From: Aralia elata
Lineage: Eukaryota; Streptophyta; Magnoliopsida; Apiales; Araliaceae
NCBI GenBank assembly: GCA_034770075.1
Contig: CM068386.1
Coordinates: 47,462,896-47,526,895 of the forward strand
Length of the DNA stretch: 64,000 nt
Direction: 5' to 3'
Shown here one piece after another: positions 35,926-47,939 of this stretch. Positions within the stretch are counted from its first letter, which is position 1, and each line of letters starts with the position of its first letter. Under the pieces are notes generated by a model, which saw only the letters and a list, made by a program, of their open reading frames with translations, was not told where the DNA came from and did not search any database. The position numbers and the translations under genes are program-made.

Positions 35926-36158
35926 TAACCCCCATGTATCCCAAAACTTAATTTTTTTTTAGCATTTTAGTGCAGCATCTCAATGCCCCTCACCTGTATA
36001 AAAGCAACATATCAAAGATTAAATAGACAACATTGAGAATATGATGAGACATAGCAAGCAAATCCAATCCTAAAACTTAACTAACTAAATACACATATAA
36101 GTTGAAAACTTTAAAAATGAGATAAATGAAAAAAAACGAATGCAAATAAATGGAAATG

Positions 36159-36207
36159 AATGGGTTACCTCCCATCAAGCGCTTAGTTTACAGTCATCGG
36201 CTTAACT
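36159..36207 (-). promoter_or_regulatory. Post-coding double hairpin of G
   Basis: Sense strand: stem AGTTA/TGACT with loop AGCCGA, then AAGCGCTT, then stem ATGGG/CCCAT with loop AGGTAA. It starts 12 bases after the TAA at 36220-36222. Both stems differ from B, E and H by paired changes. Confidence 0.72.
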
Positions 36208-36219
36208 AACTCCCTGTTT

Positions 36220-37280
36220 TTATCCAATTCCCCTTCGATAATTGAGGAACCCACCATCCTTTGATAGCCATGTGACAATTGAGGGTTTCTCCTCGGTAAG
36301 GGTCATTGAATCATGTTCACCTAGCTTGGTACTTTTAGGCACAACCTCACTTAAGAACTTCACATAATTAGGTGATTGTTCCATTATGTTTGTGAAAAAA
36401 ATGTTGAATTGATGCTCCTCAAACATAATAGAATTTTTAGCTTTCTTCTCATGGACCCCTATTTCGTCCCACCATGGTTCCACATTCATACTAGCTCCAT
36501 CGTCACATAGAGCCTCGCCTAAGAAATGACTACCAAATGGACACGGTATTGCAAAACTGCTCGAATCCTTGAGCTTTGGTGGAGAAGATGTATGAGGCAC
36601 TATCAAAATTGGCTCATCATCATTGGAGCTCAAGGCTAGATCTTCCTCGGCCTCCACTTCTTGCTCCTCACATGTCTTCTCCCCCATAGATTCCTCGAAA
36701 TCGGCTCGGGCACTCCATCAATTTTCGGAACCGAGACGTTGGGCCATGCTTCTTGATAGTTATTATTGAAGGCAATGACAAGCTGTTCCACCTGGTTCTC
36801 GAGATTTCGAATCGACATCTCCTGACTTTTCATAGTCTCATAATTCAAAACCATGAACTTATACGCAAGTTCCTCAAATTTTGACATTCCTTCTTCTTGC
36901 GTAGGAGCTTGATTCTGAGATTCAAGAGTGTATGATAGGCATGGAGCATAACATTGATCATCATAATTGTAGCTCCATGCAGTATCCGGGTGATACCCCC
37001 AATCTTGGTGATAATCGGGATAATTATAGTTGTTGAGGTAATCACCACCGTATTGTACCGGTCCAAAACTGACGGTGCATTGATGACTCGGATGATTGTT
37101 AGCACAATAATCACAAGTAACTTTTATACCTTAAGTGCTCTCTACTACTAAAGCATCCAACTTCCTCGATAGTGTTTCAAATTGTGCTAACAATGTAGAA
37201 AATGTATTGAGTCCATCAATCCCAGTTTCCATTGGTTGAGTCATACTCGTGTACGACCATTAATCAACAAAGTCATCCAT
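36220..37280 (-). pseudogene. Short gag-derived ORF of G
   Basis: ATG at 37280, 120 bases from the PBS, opens MDDFVD followed by an in-frame stop and WSYTSMTQP. The frame continues through LDALVVEST, a knuckle-like CDYCANNHPSHQC and a predicted helix (NYETMKSQEMSIRNLENQVEQL). A frameshift near 36680 leads to protease-like FAIPCPFGSHFLG and DDGASMN before unrelated sequence. RT, RNase H and integrase are missing. H has a similar ORF, which suggests a shared non-autonomous ancestor. In-frame stops lie near 37262 and 37130. Confidence 0.65.
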
Positions 37281-37405
37281 GGTGTACCTCGTAAAAGCAT
37301 TAAAATAAAAAAAAGTTAAAATAAAGTCAAAACAAATTTATATACAAGTTTAAATAAAGAGCAATTTGATTGTAATTAATATTGGAAGAACACTAGAAAA
37401 ATAAT

Positions 37406-37423
37406 TCCCCGGCAACGGCGCCA
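37406..37423 (-). other. Primer binding site of G
   Basis: The minus strand reads TGGCGCCGTTGCCGGGGA beside the 5' LTR, identical to the PBS of F and of the Asp-tRNA type known for Athila. A 16/18 copy lies at 32062-32079. Confidence 0.88.
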
Positions 37424-37429
37424 AAAATT

Positions 37430-39234
37430 TGTTGTCCGATTAATATAACGACAATTACGCGCAAGTATACGCAGTCAACAAGTAATAAAGAGTAAGTATA
37501 GTATCGATCCCACGAGGAATTGTTACTAGTCTTTTCCAAGTATTAACCTTTTATCATCTCAATCTTATTTAAACAAACGATAATTGTTTTTGTTGTTTTG
37601 CATTAATGAAGATAACAAATAATCAAAGAACTATGGAAAGCTTTAATATAATGAAATCAAATAATAATAAGTCTAAGATTGCAATTTCCCCCAACACTTT
37701 ATTTGAATGTCCTAACTCTCTCTTTTCAACTAGTTAAATTACAAGAATTGTTATCCGAGAAATTACAAGTATGTCCAAGCCTCTCTCGATGGTCAAATAC
37801 GTATTCCCCATTACGGTGTATAGATATATCTCTATTCTACACACTAGCAAGATTCTCATATCAAGAACAATTAGTAAGGTGTATGTCACAAAACCTCATT
37901 AACTACTCCATCAATTACCAACTTTCGCAATAGAAATCATTAAGCATGGATTCTCCAAACGATATCATAATAAGGTCTCTACCTATACTTCTTCTCTCAA
38001 TTCTATACAAGTTCCCAAGGTAATTATTAGCTAAGTAATTAATATATAAAGCACAAATTATGATATCCAATCACAAATAATTAACCAACATCAAAGAGAG
38101 AGCATTCAATTCAAACTATGTGTTGTGTTCCATTGACATCTTAGAAAATTAGTTCTAGTTCATGGTAACTACATAAAACATCATATTCGATCTATTCATC
38201 ATGATGGAAATACAAATTAAGAAGGAAATACAAGAGGTAGAATGATAAAACCCCCTTGTAGAGATATTTAATTGTTCCTTAATGGTTTGATGCTTCTTCT
38301 CTAGCTTTCCCTCAAGAATTGATATTCCTTGCTTTACTTGCTCCTTGGAAATTACTAAAAAAATCCTTGTATTGCAGCCCATTTCCTTCTTGATGATGTA
38401 TTTTGTAGCTTTCCTCTCACTAGATTTGATGTTAGAAGGTGTTAGAATGAGTTAGAATTAGTTGGTTTCTTGTTTCTAGCCGCCCAAAGAGAAGTTAGAA
38501 GTGTTAGAATGAGAAAACCTAGCTTTCCCTCGAGTTTTGGACCAAAATCTGCTGCCTTCTGCGCGATGCCACCGCCCCAGCGACCAAAATGGCCTAATAT
38601 CTGCCGCCCCGGCGGCGCAATAGTGCTGCAAACTGCCGCCCCAGCGGTGGAACTCTGTACCGCGAGATAGTTTCGACGTCTATTGGTAAAATGGCCATAA
38701 CTTCTTCGTCCGAACTCGGATTAAGGCGATTAAGGAGGCTATGGAAAGCTACGAAGTAGCTCTACAACTTCTATAACTGGAACCTGACGAGATAATGGCT
38801 GAAAAAAGGATCCAATTGGCCTGGAAGCAGCTGCTATGTAAAATGCATGCAAAATCCGATGGTAAAATGACCATAACTCTAGGATACAAACTTCAAATTG
38901 GAGGATTCCGGATGTTCTGGAAAGCTAAGACAAAGATCTACAACGTTCGTTCTTTGAGTTTTGAGAGATTCGGATTAGATCATGGGTCAAATTGAGAAAC
39001 AAGCAGCTAGACTGTCAAATTCAAGCCAAAAACGCATCAATCCAAAGGGCTTTTATTTCAATTCCTACAAAACAACGTAAACACACGTAAAAACATACAA
39101 AAACATATAAAAGTAATACAAAACTACATTACACAACAATAAGATGAAAACACAAAACCAAACGAAATAGCTAAAGACTTACAAATTATCAAGGCTAAAA
39201 GTACCCAATTTGTGTGTATATAACACACTCATCA
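37430..39234 (-). repeat. 5' LTR of G
   Basis: 1805 bases, TGTTGTCCG to CACTCATCA. It has the U5 hairpin at 37458-37473, a GC palindrome block at 38569-38650 and two GTAAAATGRCCATAACT modules (near 38684 and 38872). Confidence 0.9.
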
Positions 39235-39513
39235 AATTGCGGCTCTTAGAAGGTTTATGTCCCGATCGACAAAATGATGTCTTCCATTCTTTGACACTTT
39301 GAAGGGGCCGAAGAACGAGAAGACCTTTCAATGGACTTCGGAGTGCGAAGATGTGTTTCAGGGGATCAAGAAATATTTGTCTTCGACCTTGTTGTTGATG
39401 AAGCTGGTTCCTTCTGAATTGTTATATTTGTATTTTGCAGCTAGTTCGTTAGCAGTTGGAGTTGTTTTGGTAAAGGAGTCGGGTGGGAAATAGTTCCTAG
39501 TTTATTATGTCAG
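39235..39513 (+). pseudogene. Tat element D, segment 2 (RT end and start of RNase H)
   Basis: Frame resumes from 31730: ALRRFMSRST, then FQWTSECEDVFQGIKKYLSS and a RNase H start (LYLYFAASSLAVGVVLVKE). A stop lies near 39280 and another at 39491. It is cut at GTCAG (39509-39513) by element H. Confidence 0.82.
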
Positions 39514-41419
39514 TATTGGTCGATTTTGCAACAGAAAAATACGCGTAAGTATACGCGGTCAACAAGTAATATAATGATAAGAGAGTTGTCGAACCCACCG
39601 GGAATTATCTCTAGTGTATCCCAAGTACCAACTATATATCGTCTCGATTTTATTTAGAGAAAAGATGATTTGAGTTTTTGTTCTTTGGTAATTACTAAGA
39701 TAACAATAATCAAGTAAATGCGGAAAGCTTAAAAGATAATTAAACTCTAATATTAACAAGTCTAAGATTGCAATTTCCCCCAACACTTCATTTGAATATC
39801 CTAACTCTCTCATTTGAACTAATTAACAACATAGAATTGCCAACCGAGAAATCAAAGTTACTTATAAGCCTCTGTCGATGGTCAAATTCAAATCTTCCTA
39901 ATGCGGCATGTAGGTATATGTTTATCCTACACACTATCAAGAGACCAATTTCAAGAACAATTAACAAGACACGTGTCACTAAATCTCATTAACCGTCCTT
40001 TCAATTACCAACTTTCATATAGGAAGTCATTAAGAATAGATTCTCCATTGGTTGCACACGGTATCTAGGTATATGTCTATCCTAAATACTATCAAGTTAC
40101 CTATCATCGAGGATAATCAACAAGACACACGTCACTAAATCTCTATTAATAACCCACAACAATCTTTAACTTTCGCATGATATCATAACAAGGTCTTAAT
40201 ACTATAATCCGTTCGTCAAGTTCATATAGGTTCCCACGGTAATTACTAGCTAGGTAATTAAGATATGAAGCATAAATTATGATATTCAATTCACAAATGA
40301 GTAATTAATAACAAAGAGAGAGAAGTTAATTCAAACTATGTGTTAGGTTCCATTGAAATCTTAGAATACAAGCTCTAGTTCATGGTAGCTAAGCAAAACA
40401 TCAAACACATGGTGTTTATCATGAAATAGAAATACAAATTCAAAGGAAAGCTAGAGATAATAAAACCCATTTGGAAGATATTCATATGTTGCTTGCTTGG
40501 TTGATGACAATTTCTAGCTTTTCCTCTTCCTTTGATACTCTTTTCTCTTTTTGCTTCCTTAACTTTTATTGAATTTTTCCTTGTATTGCAGCAGATTTTG
40601 CTCTCTATTTAATGTATATGACAGCCTCCCACTCTCTAGATATGAAATATGAATCCCCAAATAGATTATATAGTGCCTCCATGAAAAACCGTAGCCAAAC
40701 ATCAGATTTTTGGTCAAAAAGTGAGCTGGAATCACACTAGGAGCTCAAAAGCTCGCACTCAGCACGCACAGGCGCGCCCGCGCGCTGCCCGCCGAGCCCG
40801 CGCCCCGCCCCTGGCATGTCACCCGACTCAGCTTTGACCTTTGTTAGTAAAATGGCCATAACTTTCTCATACGAACTCGAAATAAGGCGATTCAAGAGGC
40901 TACGGAAAGCTAAGAAGTAGCTCTACAACGTCCATAACTCGAGTTTGAAAAGATAATGGCTGGAGAAAGGGTGAAATTGAGCTCAAAGTGGGCACTGTGT
41001 AAAATTCATGCTAAATCCGCTGGTAAAACGACCATAACTATCTCTTACGAACTCGCATTGGGATGATTCAAGATGTTCCGGAAAGCTAAGGAGAATATCT
41101 ACAACTTTCGTTCTTTGATTTTTGAGATATACGGATTGGATCATGGTTGAAATTGAGCCGCAAGCAGCTGCTATGTCAATCGGAAGCTCAAAAATGGCAA
41201 ACAAGGCACCCAAGCGTTGACGTTCAAATGGTTTTGCTCTATTTCCTACAAAACTAAGTAAAATCACATAAAAACAATACAAAACATATAAAAGCAATAT
41301 AAAACCATAATATCTAAAAATAAGATAAAAATATAATAAAACCACATAAAGTACCCAAAAAACTTACAAATTATCAAGGCCAAAAGTACCCAAATTGTGT
41401 GTGTAAAACACACTCATCA
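39514..41419 (-). repeat. 3' LTR of H
   Basis: TATTGGTCG to CACTCATCA. The first base pair of the end is mutated compared with TGTTGGTCG in the other LTR. It contains a U5 hairpin (39542-39557), a GC block at 40760-40815 and two GTAAAATGGCCATAACT modules (about 40846-40870 and 41021-41040). A 120-residue minus-strand ORF inside is AT-rich and not supported as a gene. Confidence 0.9.
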
Positions 41420-42641
41420 AATACCCCCAAATTTAAATCTTTGCTTGTCCTCAAGCAAAACAAACCTAAACTACATAATTCAAACACTTCTAATACAACC
41501 GACCTTGAGCAATGAATTAATAAGCGGACAACGGTCTTAAAGGCATCAACACATGGAACTCAAGAGAACAAACAAAATGTTGCAAGTCTAAAATTTTAAT
41601 TAGCTAGTCATAACTTGCTTAAGGCCCCTTCCATGTGTGTGTGAGTACCCAATAGCACTAAATCAATTATAGCTCGGATGAACTTATGCAACCACATTAC
41701 CTTATGAAAGAAATCAAAATAAACTTCAAAAACCACATGTTTGACACATCACTCACCGCAAATGTATATAAATCACAAATTTCCAAAAATTTTGAGATCA
41801 AAGGACTTTAGCCGAGCGCATTTTATGCTCCATTTCAACCTAAGCCTGATCTTATGGGCGAGTGCATTTTATGCTCCATCTCAACCCACCACAAGATTTG
41901 CAACATAGCTATCTTTTCTTTTTCTTCAATATATAGGAGAGTGCGTCTTACACTCTATCTCCCCTAAGCATGTGTTTATGAGTGAGTGCATTTTACACTC
42001 CATCTCAACTCACCACATGACCAACAAATCAAACCAAACGAACTTGGACACCTTGTTTCGAGTGATGTTTAAACGAGTTCTAGAGCTTATAGATCTCTCC
42101 CACAAGCATTCGATTATAAAAGCCTTCTCTAAGCATACATCTAGCTTAATACTTATGGGTAAGTGCATAAAAGTGAAGGACGCATAAGCAAAAGAATAGC
42201 CAATAAACGATAAGCACAAAGATTAAACAATAATTGTCTACGTCTCATGAGTTAGATTCTCTTCAAACAAGCTATTATCATAGACCATGGATTATAGTTC
42301 AAATCAAATTAAAACAATGCTCAAGGGACACAACCTAAAAATAAATATTTTTTTTGAATAAAAAGAAAAACACACTTAAAACACACAAAAACTAAATTAC
42401 AGACAAACAAATACGCAATTACTAAGTACTACCCCCAAACTTAAATTTGACATTGTCCTCAATGTCTGATATAGGAAAAATTAAAATACAAGACTTCCCT
42501 GAGAACGTGTCAAGCGCCATTGATATCATCTTTCAATACCTCTAAGTTGGGGGCGTACCTGAAAGCAGATGACTAAATAAATTAAAATGCAATTAAACAA
42601 ACTAACAAGCAATCAAATAAAATCAAAAGCAAAATAATAAA
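41420..42641 (-). other. 3' UTR of H
   Basis: Non-coding. It contains purine modules at 41424-41459 and 42432-42466, and the four-copy hairpin array. No third ORF remains between the first purine module and the post-coding hairpins. Confidence 0.75.
41814..42007 (-). repeat. Four-copy hairpin array of H
   Basis: Copies at 41814-41836, 41860-41882, 41936-41964 and 41983-42007. On the sense strand the third has arms GGGGAG/CTCTCC with an inner stem GTGT/ACGC, held by wobble pairs. The others have inner stems GCAT/ATGC or GTGT/ATGC. Confidence 0.75.
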
Positions 42642-42690
42642 CTTGGGTTGCCTCCCAAGAAGCGCTTGTTTTATAGTCGTATGCCCGACT
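42642..42690 (-). promoter_or_regulatory. Post-coding double hairpin of H
   Basis: Sense: stem AGTCG/CGACT with loop GGCATA (42675-42690), then TATAAAACAAGCGCTT, then stem CTTGGG/CCCAAG with loop AGGCAA (42642-42659). Confidence 0.75.
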
Positions 42691-42703
42691 CCTTCATTTC
42701 CTT

Positions 42704-43552
42704 TCAATCCGGCTCAATCGCAAAAATGGTCATAGCATGCCGCCTCGCTACTCTTTCCTTGATTTGCATGACATGCATGCCCGATTGGCGACCCTCAAAC
42801 TTACTTTCAACCAATGGCAAAAAGAAACTTTCCTCATCCGCATTGTCTATTATTGCACTAATATCAAGATCAACATGAAGATATTCTTCATGAACCAATG
42901 GGTGCTTGATGGGTTTGAAAACCTTGAATGTGACTTCTTGATCTTCACTTTCCTTTAAATAATCCCCATTGATGCTCCTTGTCTCATCAACCTCAGAATT
43001 AACATCCACATTAGGATGTACACTCTCAAAATTTTCTCCAATAACCTCGTGCAACTCCTCGCCACTTCCTTGTTCATTTACCATATATTGCTCTTCACCT
43101 TCCTCTTTATAATTAATCTCTGTATTGCTAGGTAAGGTGCTTTGCGGGTGAATAATGATAACAACCATAATTTGTGCCATTAGGTTCTCGAGGTTCCGTA
43201 ATAAAACTCGTTACTCTAAGTGCATGGAAAGAATCTCCTCCAAATAAGATGTATCCTTTTCTTGTGGTGGAGGATGGTAAGAAGATTCTGAATGGTATGA
43301 GAGACTTGGATCAAAGAATTAATCTTGATTGTTGTCCCATGAAAAGCTCGGATGATCTTGCCAACCCGGATGATAGTAGTTTGGGTTGTAGTCAGCTTGA
43401 TTCTAATAGTAGGCATTTTGAATGGATTGACTCTCAAAAGTGTCAACAAACCTTGCACCATTTACAATTTGTTCTTGCAATTGCTCAAGAAGTTTTAAAG
43501 AACTTGGTTGTGTCGTCCCCTCATAATCCCATTGATAGTTATGCTCATCCAT
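42704..43552 (-). pseudogene. Short gag-derived ORF of H
   Basis: ATG at 43552 opens MDEHNYQWDYEGTTQP, similar to the start in G. The frame contains YHPGWQDHPSFSW, like the Athila gag of B, and ends with FKVFKPIKHPLVHEEYLHVDLD, like the end of the protease region in F. Gag N-terminus and pol are deleted. The last 158 codons (42704-43180) are open; three in-frame stops lie upstream. It is probably a deletion derivative mobilised by proteins from related elements; that last point is inference. Confidence 0.68.
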
Positions 43553-43665
43553 TAACTAAAAAGGAAATCAAAACAAAACAAAATGAATGATAAATAAATT
43601 ATTTACAAGTCTAAATTAAGACTAATTCGATTGTCATTAATATTGAAAAACATTAGAAGAACAAT

Positions 43666-43683
43666 TCCCCGACAACGGCGCCA
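43666..43683 (-). other. Primer binding site of H
   Basis: Minus strand TGGCGCCGTTGTCGGGGA, one base different from the Athila PBS in F and G. Confidence 0.88.
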
Positions 43684-43689
43684 AAAACT

Positions 43690-45603
43690 TGTTGGTCGAT
43701 TTTGCAACCGAAAAATACACGCAAGTATACGCGGTCAATAAGTAATATAATGATAAGAGAGTTGTCGAACCCACAGGGAATTATCTATAGTGTATCCCAA
43801 GTACCAACTATATATCGTCTCGATTTTATTTAGACAAAAGATGATTTGAGTTTTTGTTGTTTGGTAATTACTAAGATAACAATAATAAAGTAAATACGGA
43901 AAGCTTAAAAGATAATTAAACTCTAATATTAACAAGTCTAAGATTGCAATTTCCCTCAACACTTCATTTGAATATCCTAACTCTCTCATTTGAACTAATT
44001 AACAACATAGAATTGCCAACCGAGAAATCAAAGTTACTTATAAGCCTCTGTCGATGGTCAAATTCAAATTTTCCTAATGAGGCATGTAGGTATATGTCTA
44101 TCCTACACAATATCAAGAGACTAATTTCAAGAACAAATAACAAGACACGTGTCACTAAATCTCATTAACTGACCTTTTAATTACCAACTTTCACATAGGA
44201 AGTCATTAAGAATAGATTCTCTATTGGTTGCACACGGTATCTAGGTATATGTCTATCCTAAATACTATCAAGTTACCTATCATCGAGGATAATCAACAAG
44301 ACACACGTCACTAAATCTCTATTAATAACCCACAACAATCTTTAACTTTCGCATGATATCATAACAATGTCTCAACACTATAATCCGTTCGTCAAGTTCA
44401 TATAGGTTCCCACGGTAATTACTAGCTAGGCAATTAAGATATGAAGCATAAATTATGATATTCAATTCACAAATGAGTACTTAATAACAAAGAGAGAGAA
44501 GTCAATTCAAACTATGTGTTGGGTTCCATTGAAATATTAGAATACAAGCTCTAGTAAGCTCTAGTTCATGGTAGCTAAGAAAAACATCAAACACATGGTG
44601 TTCATCATGAAATAGAAATACAAATTCAAAGGAAAGTTAGAGATGATAAAACCCATTTTGAAGATATTCATATGTTGCTTGCTTGGTTGATGACAATTTC
44701 TAGCTTTTCCTCTTCCTTTGATACTCTTTTCTCCTTTTGCTTCCTTAGCTTTTGCTGAATTTTTCCTTGTATTGCATTAGTTTTTGCTCTCTATTTGATG
44801 TATATGGCAGCCTCCCACTCTCTAGATATAAAAATAAAGCCCCAAAGAGATATTATATAGTGCCTCCATGAAAACCCTAGCCAAATATCAGATTTTTGGT
44901 CAAAAAGTGAGCTAGAATAACACTAGGAGCTCAAAAGATCACACTCAGCACGCACAGGCGCGCCCGCGTGCTGCCCGCCGCGCCTGCACCCCGCCCCTGG
45001 CCTGTCACCCGACTCAGCTTTGACCTCTATTAGTAAAATGGCCATAACATTCTCATACGAACTCGAAATAAGGCGATTCAAGAGGCTACAGAACGCTAAG
45101 GAGTAGCTCTACAACTTCCATAACTTGAGTTCGAAAAGATAATGGCTGGAGAATGGGTGAAATTGAGCTCAAAGTGGGCACTGTGTAAAATTCATGCTAA
45201 ATCCGCTGGTAAAACGACCATAACTCTCTATTACAAACTCGCATTGGGATGATTCAAGATATTCCGAAAAGATAAAGAGAATATCTACAACTTTCGTCTT
45301 TCAGTTGTTAGATATACAGATTGGATCATGGTTGAAATTGAGCCGTAAGCAGCTGTTATGTCAATCGGAAGCTTAAAAATGGCAAACAAGGCACCCAAGC
45401 GTTAACGTTCAAATGGCTTTGCTCTATTTCCTACAAAACTAAGTAAAAATACCTAAAAATAATACAAAACATTTAAAAGCAATATAAAATCACAATATCT
45501 AAAAATAAGATAAAAATAGAATAAAACCACATAAAGTACCCAAAGACTTACAAATTATCAAGGCCAAAAGCACCCAAATTATGTGTATAAATCACACTCA
45601 TCA
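43690..45603 (-). repeat. 5' LTR of H
   Basis: TGTTGGTCG to CACTCATCA, 1914 bases, a few per cent different by eye from 39514-41419. It has a U5 hairpin (43718-43733), a GC block (44941-45000) and two GTAAAATGGCCATAACT modules (about 45033 and 45208). Confidence 0.9.
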
Positions 45604-46988
45604 GTCAGTCATGTTATTTGGGATGCTGAAACTCGATATATGAACCTAGAGAAGTTCTCCTATGCATTGATAATAGCTAATCGGAAGCTTCAACATTATT
45701 TCAAGGGTCGGGTGGTGGTGTATACAGATCAGCCCCTCAAAAGGGTATTGGGCCAGCTCGTTGCGTGGGTAATGGAGTTGAGTCAGTTCACCTTGGAGTA
45801 TCTTCCTCGAACAACAATCAAGGGCTAGACACTGGCTGATTTTGTGGTGGAATGCTCATTTTCCGAACCAGATCCTTAGGTTCAACTGAGTGATGAGGTG
45901 TGTTCAGTTACTGATGTTCAGGCAACACAATCCTCATGGACTCTCTATGTCGACGGATCCTCAACTTCAGGTGTTAGTGGAGCAGAGGTTATATTGACCA
46001 ACCCTGAAGGATTTAAAGTTCAACAAGCTATCCGCTTCCGGTTCAGAGCCACTAACAACGAAGCGGAGTATGAAGCAATCTTGGTAGGGCTTCGGTTGGC
46101 AAGGAGTTTGGAGGTTCGACACCTGATTGTGTTTAGTGACTTGTAGCTGGTGGTTAAGCAGATTGTCGAGAGTACGAGGTTTGGGGGGCAAGGATGACTA
46201 AATACTTGGCTGAGGTTAAAGATCGACTCCCCACTATTTTAATTCTTACTCTTTTCAGAGGTGGATTGGTCCAATAATGTTGTGGCCGATGCCTTATCAA
46301 AGTTAGCAATAACTGATGTGAGTTTATTAGCCAGGTCGGTATATTTGGAGGATCTCGATGCTCCGAGCGTACCTAAGACAGAGGTCTTGGTGATTAAGAG
46401 CTCGAACTGTTGGCTCACTCCTTATCTCGATTATCTCAACGAGGGGAAATTTCCTTTAGACGGGTGCTAGCTAAGAAGATAAAGCACATGAGTTCTTACT
46501 ATTGCCTAATCGATGGGGATCTTTACCGACACACATATTCTTCCCCGTTGCTGAAGTGTTTGGTGCCATCCGAAGTGACTTACGTCCTTTAGGAGGTTCA
46601 TGAGGGTATCTATGGTGATCACATGGGGACAAAGGCGTTGGCATATAAGGTGATAAGGTAGGGTTACTACTGGCCGACCATGTTTTAGGAAGCGAAAGAC
46701 TATATAAAGAAGTGTGTCAAATGTCAGCTCAACAGTCCCATTCCTCATCAGCCCCCGAAGGAATTATCTTCAGTTCTGTCCCCGATCCCATTTGAAGTCT
46801 GGAGAATCGACATCCTTGGTTCGTCGCCGAAAGCGAAGGGTTAATTAACTTTTGTGGTGGTGGCCATCGACTACATGACTAAGTAGTTGGAGGCTAAGTC
46901 TCTTCGGACGATCACCGAGCAAGACTGTTTGCGGTTCTTTAAGGAATCGGTGGTGTTCCGATTTGGCATCCCTATGCCCATAGTATCC
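45604..46988 (+). pseudogene. Tat element D, segment 3: RNase H 1, RNase H 2, integrase
   Basis: The first RNase H ends with KLQHYFKGRVVVYTDQPLK and YLPRTTIKG. A second, separate RNase H-type domain follows at 45930-46190: LYVDGSS, NNEAEYEAILVGLRLA and FSDL, so the final active-site pair is degraded. Integrase starts near 46450 with a zinc-binding region (YYWPTMF, then KCVKCQ) and IDILGSSPKAKG (46803-46840). It breaks at FGIPMPIVS, where I is inserted (46989). Stops lie near 45826, 45878, 46144, 46590 and 46660. Two RNase H domains mark the Tat lineage. Confidence 0.85.
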
Positions 46989-47939
46989 TGATGAATGGGT
47001 TTTATACCTATAAATTAAGTACTTTTAGCTTGATGAAATTGTGAGTTCTTGGGTATTTTTCGTTACTTTTTATGTGTTTTTATACTTTTGTGTAGGAAAA
47101 GGAAATGGGAGCAAAATGGTTACATTTTAGTCAAATTGGAGTTAGAAAGGTGTCGCGGTGCTACGTTATTCGTTGGTTCGACGTCCATTAGTAAAATGGT
47201 CATAACTTTTTATCTGGAAGGAGTTACGTGATGAGCCACATGTCAAAACGAAGCTAACAAAATTTTTTACATGGATAGGAGATATGGGCCGCGACATTAA
47301 ATTCCGCGGATCTAAGATGGTGAACCGCGGCTCGTCGCGTGCTGGAGCGGATTTTGCTGATTTTTCACTTCTAATTGACTTGGGACTTGCCCTATTGATT
47401 CCTAATGTGATGATATGTTTAGCAAGCTACATAGAGGCTATAAATATACATAAAATTAGGGTTATAAAAGAGGAGACTTAGAGGATCATATTAGATATAG
47501 AGAGAAAAGGAGGCTAGGGTTTCATCAACTGCAAGGAAAACATTGAAGGCTTGCAAAGGAATTCAGGAGAGAGTTGAAGATCGACATCGGAAGAGTTTAT
47601 TCTTCAATCTTTATCTTTATTCCTTGTATTCGTAAGATGTTTCTTGAAAGTTTGATGATGTTTTTATTGATTATTATGAACTAAACTCCTATTTAAGGAT
47701 TCAATGGAACCCGATGATAGTTTAATTTAATATTTATTCTTTCTTTGAATTGAATTGATTATGGATGGATTGTTTATTATATCTTGTGTTTAATGTTATA
47801 ATTGTCTGCACAACAATTATTGATGGATTTAGGTGATGAAGTCTAAATTAAGATCTAGATATAGTAACTTGTGATTAGTAATTCTTCTAAGGATTGAATA
47901 CTAATTTGTAGTTGGGAAAAGAATATACCTGTTGTCCGA
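46989..47939 (+). mobile_element. Athila LTR I, interrupted by E
   Basis: TGATGAATGGGTTTTATACC is an Athila LTR start in + orientation, inserted in the integrase of D. 951 bases are visible before E begins; the rest, if any, is beyond the window. It has a GC block at 47286-47345 (CCGCGG words) and one GTAAAATGGTCATAACTT module at 47177-47212. It could be a solo LTR or a full element. Confidence 0.75.

Larger units (their letters stand above)
34031..36158 (-). other. 3' part of the internal region of G
   Basis: Non-coding on both strands apart from a short tail of the third ORF near 35160-35260 (minus; PHPLLVYSPSDSDA then stop), which resembles the end of the third ORF of E. It also holds two hairpin/purine modules (34034-34070 and 35060-35094), the hairpin array (34507-34614) and a GC palindrome block (35770-35925, including a run of 12 G). 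Confidence 0.7.
31731..39234 (-). mobile_element. Non-autonomous Athila element G with aberrant inverted left end
   Basis: Flanked by GATTG (31726-31730) and AATTG (39235-39239), a near-perfect 5-base duplication. From left to right it has an LTR start in + orientation (31731-32062), a PBS fragment (32062-32079), a minus-strand 3' LTR (32086-34030), a short internal region and a minus-strand 5' LTR (37430-39234). Pol is absent. Both outer ends are therefore TGATGAG U3 ends facing inward. Confidence 0.85.
39514..45603 (-). mobile_element. Non-autonomous Athila element H
   Basis: Complete, flanked by GTCAG (39509-39513 and 45604-45608). LTRs are 1906 and 1914 bases. The internal region is only 2270 bases, with PBS, a gag-derived ORF, post-coding hairpins, a four-copy hairpin array and two purine modules, but no RT, RNase H or integrase. 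Confidence 0.9.

Noticed and set aside
40983..41345. 120-codon minus-strand ORF in the 3' LTR of H
   Set aside because: AT-rich hydrophobic translation, inside an LTR, and no matching ORF of that length was found in the other LTR copy.
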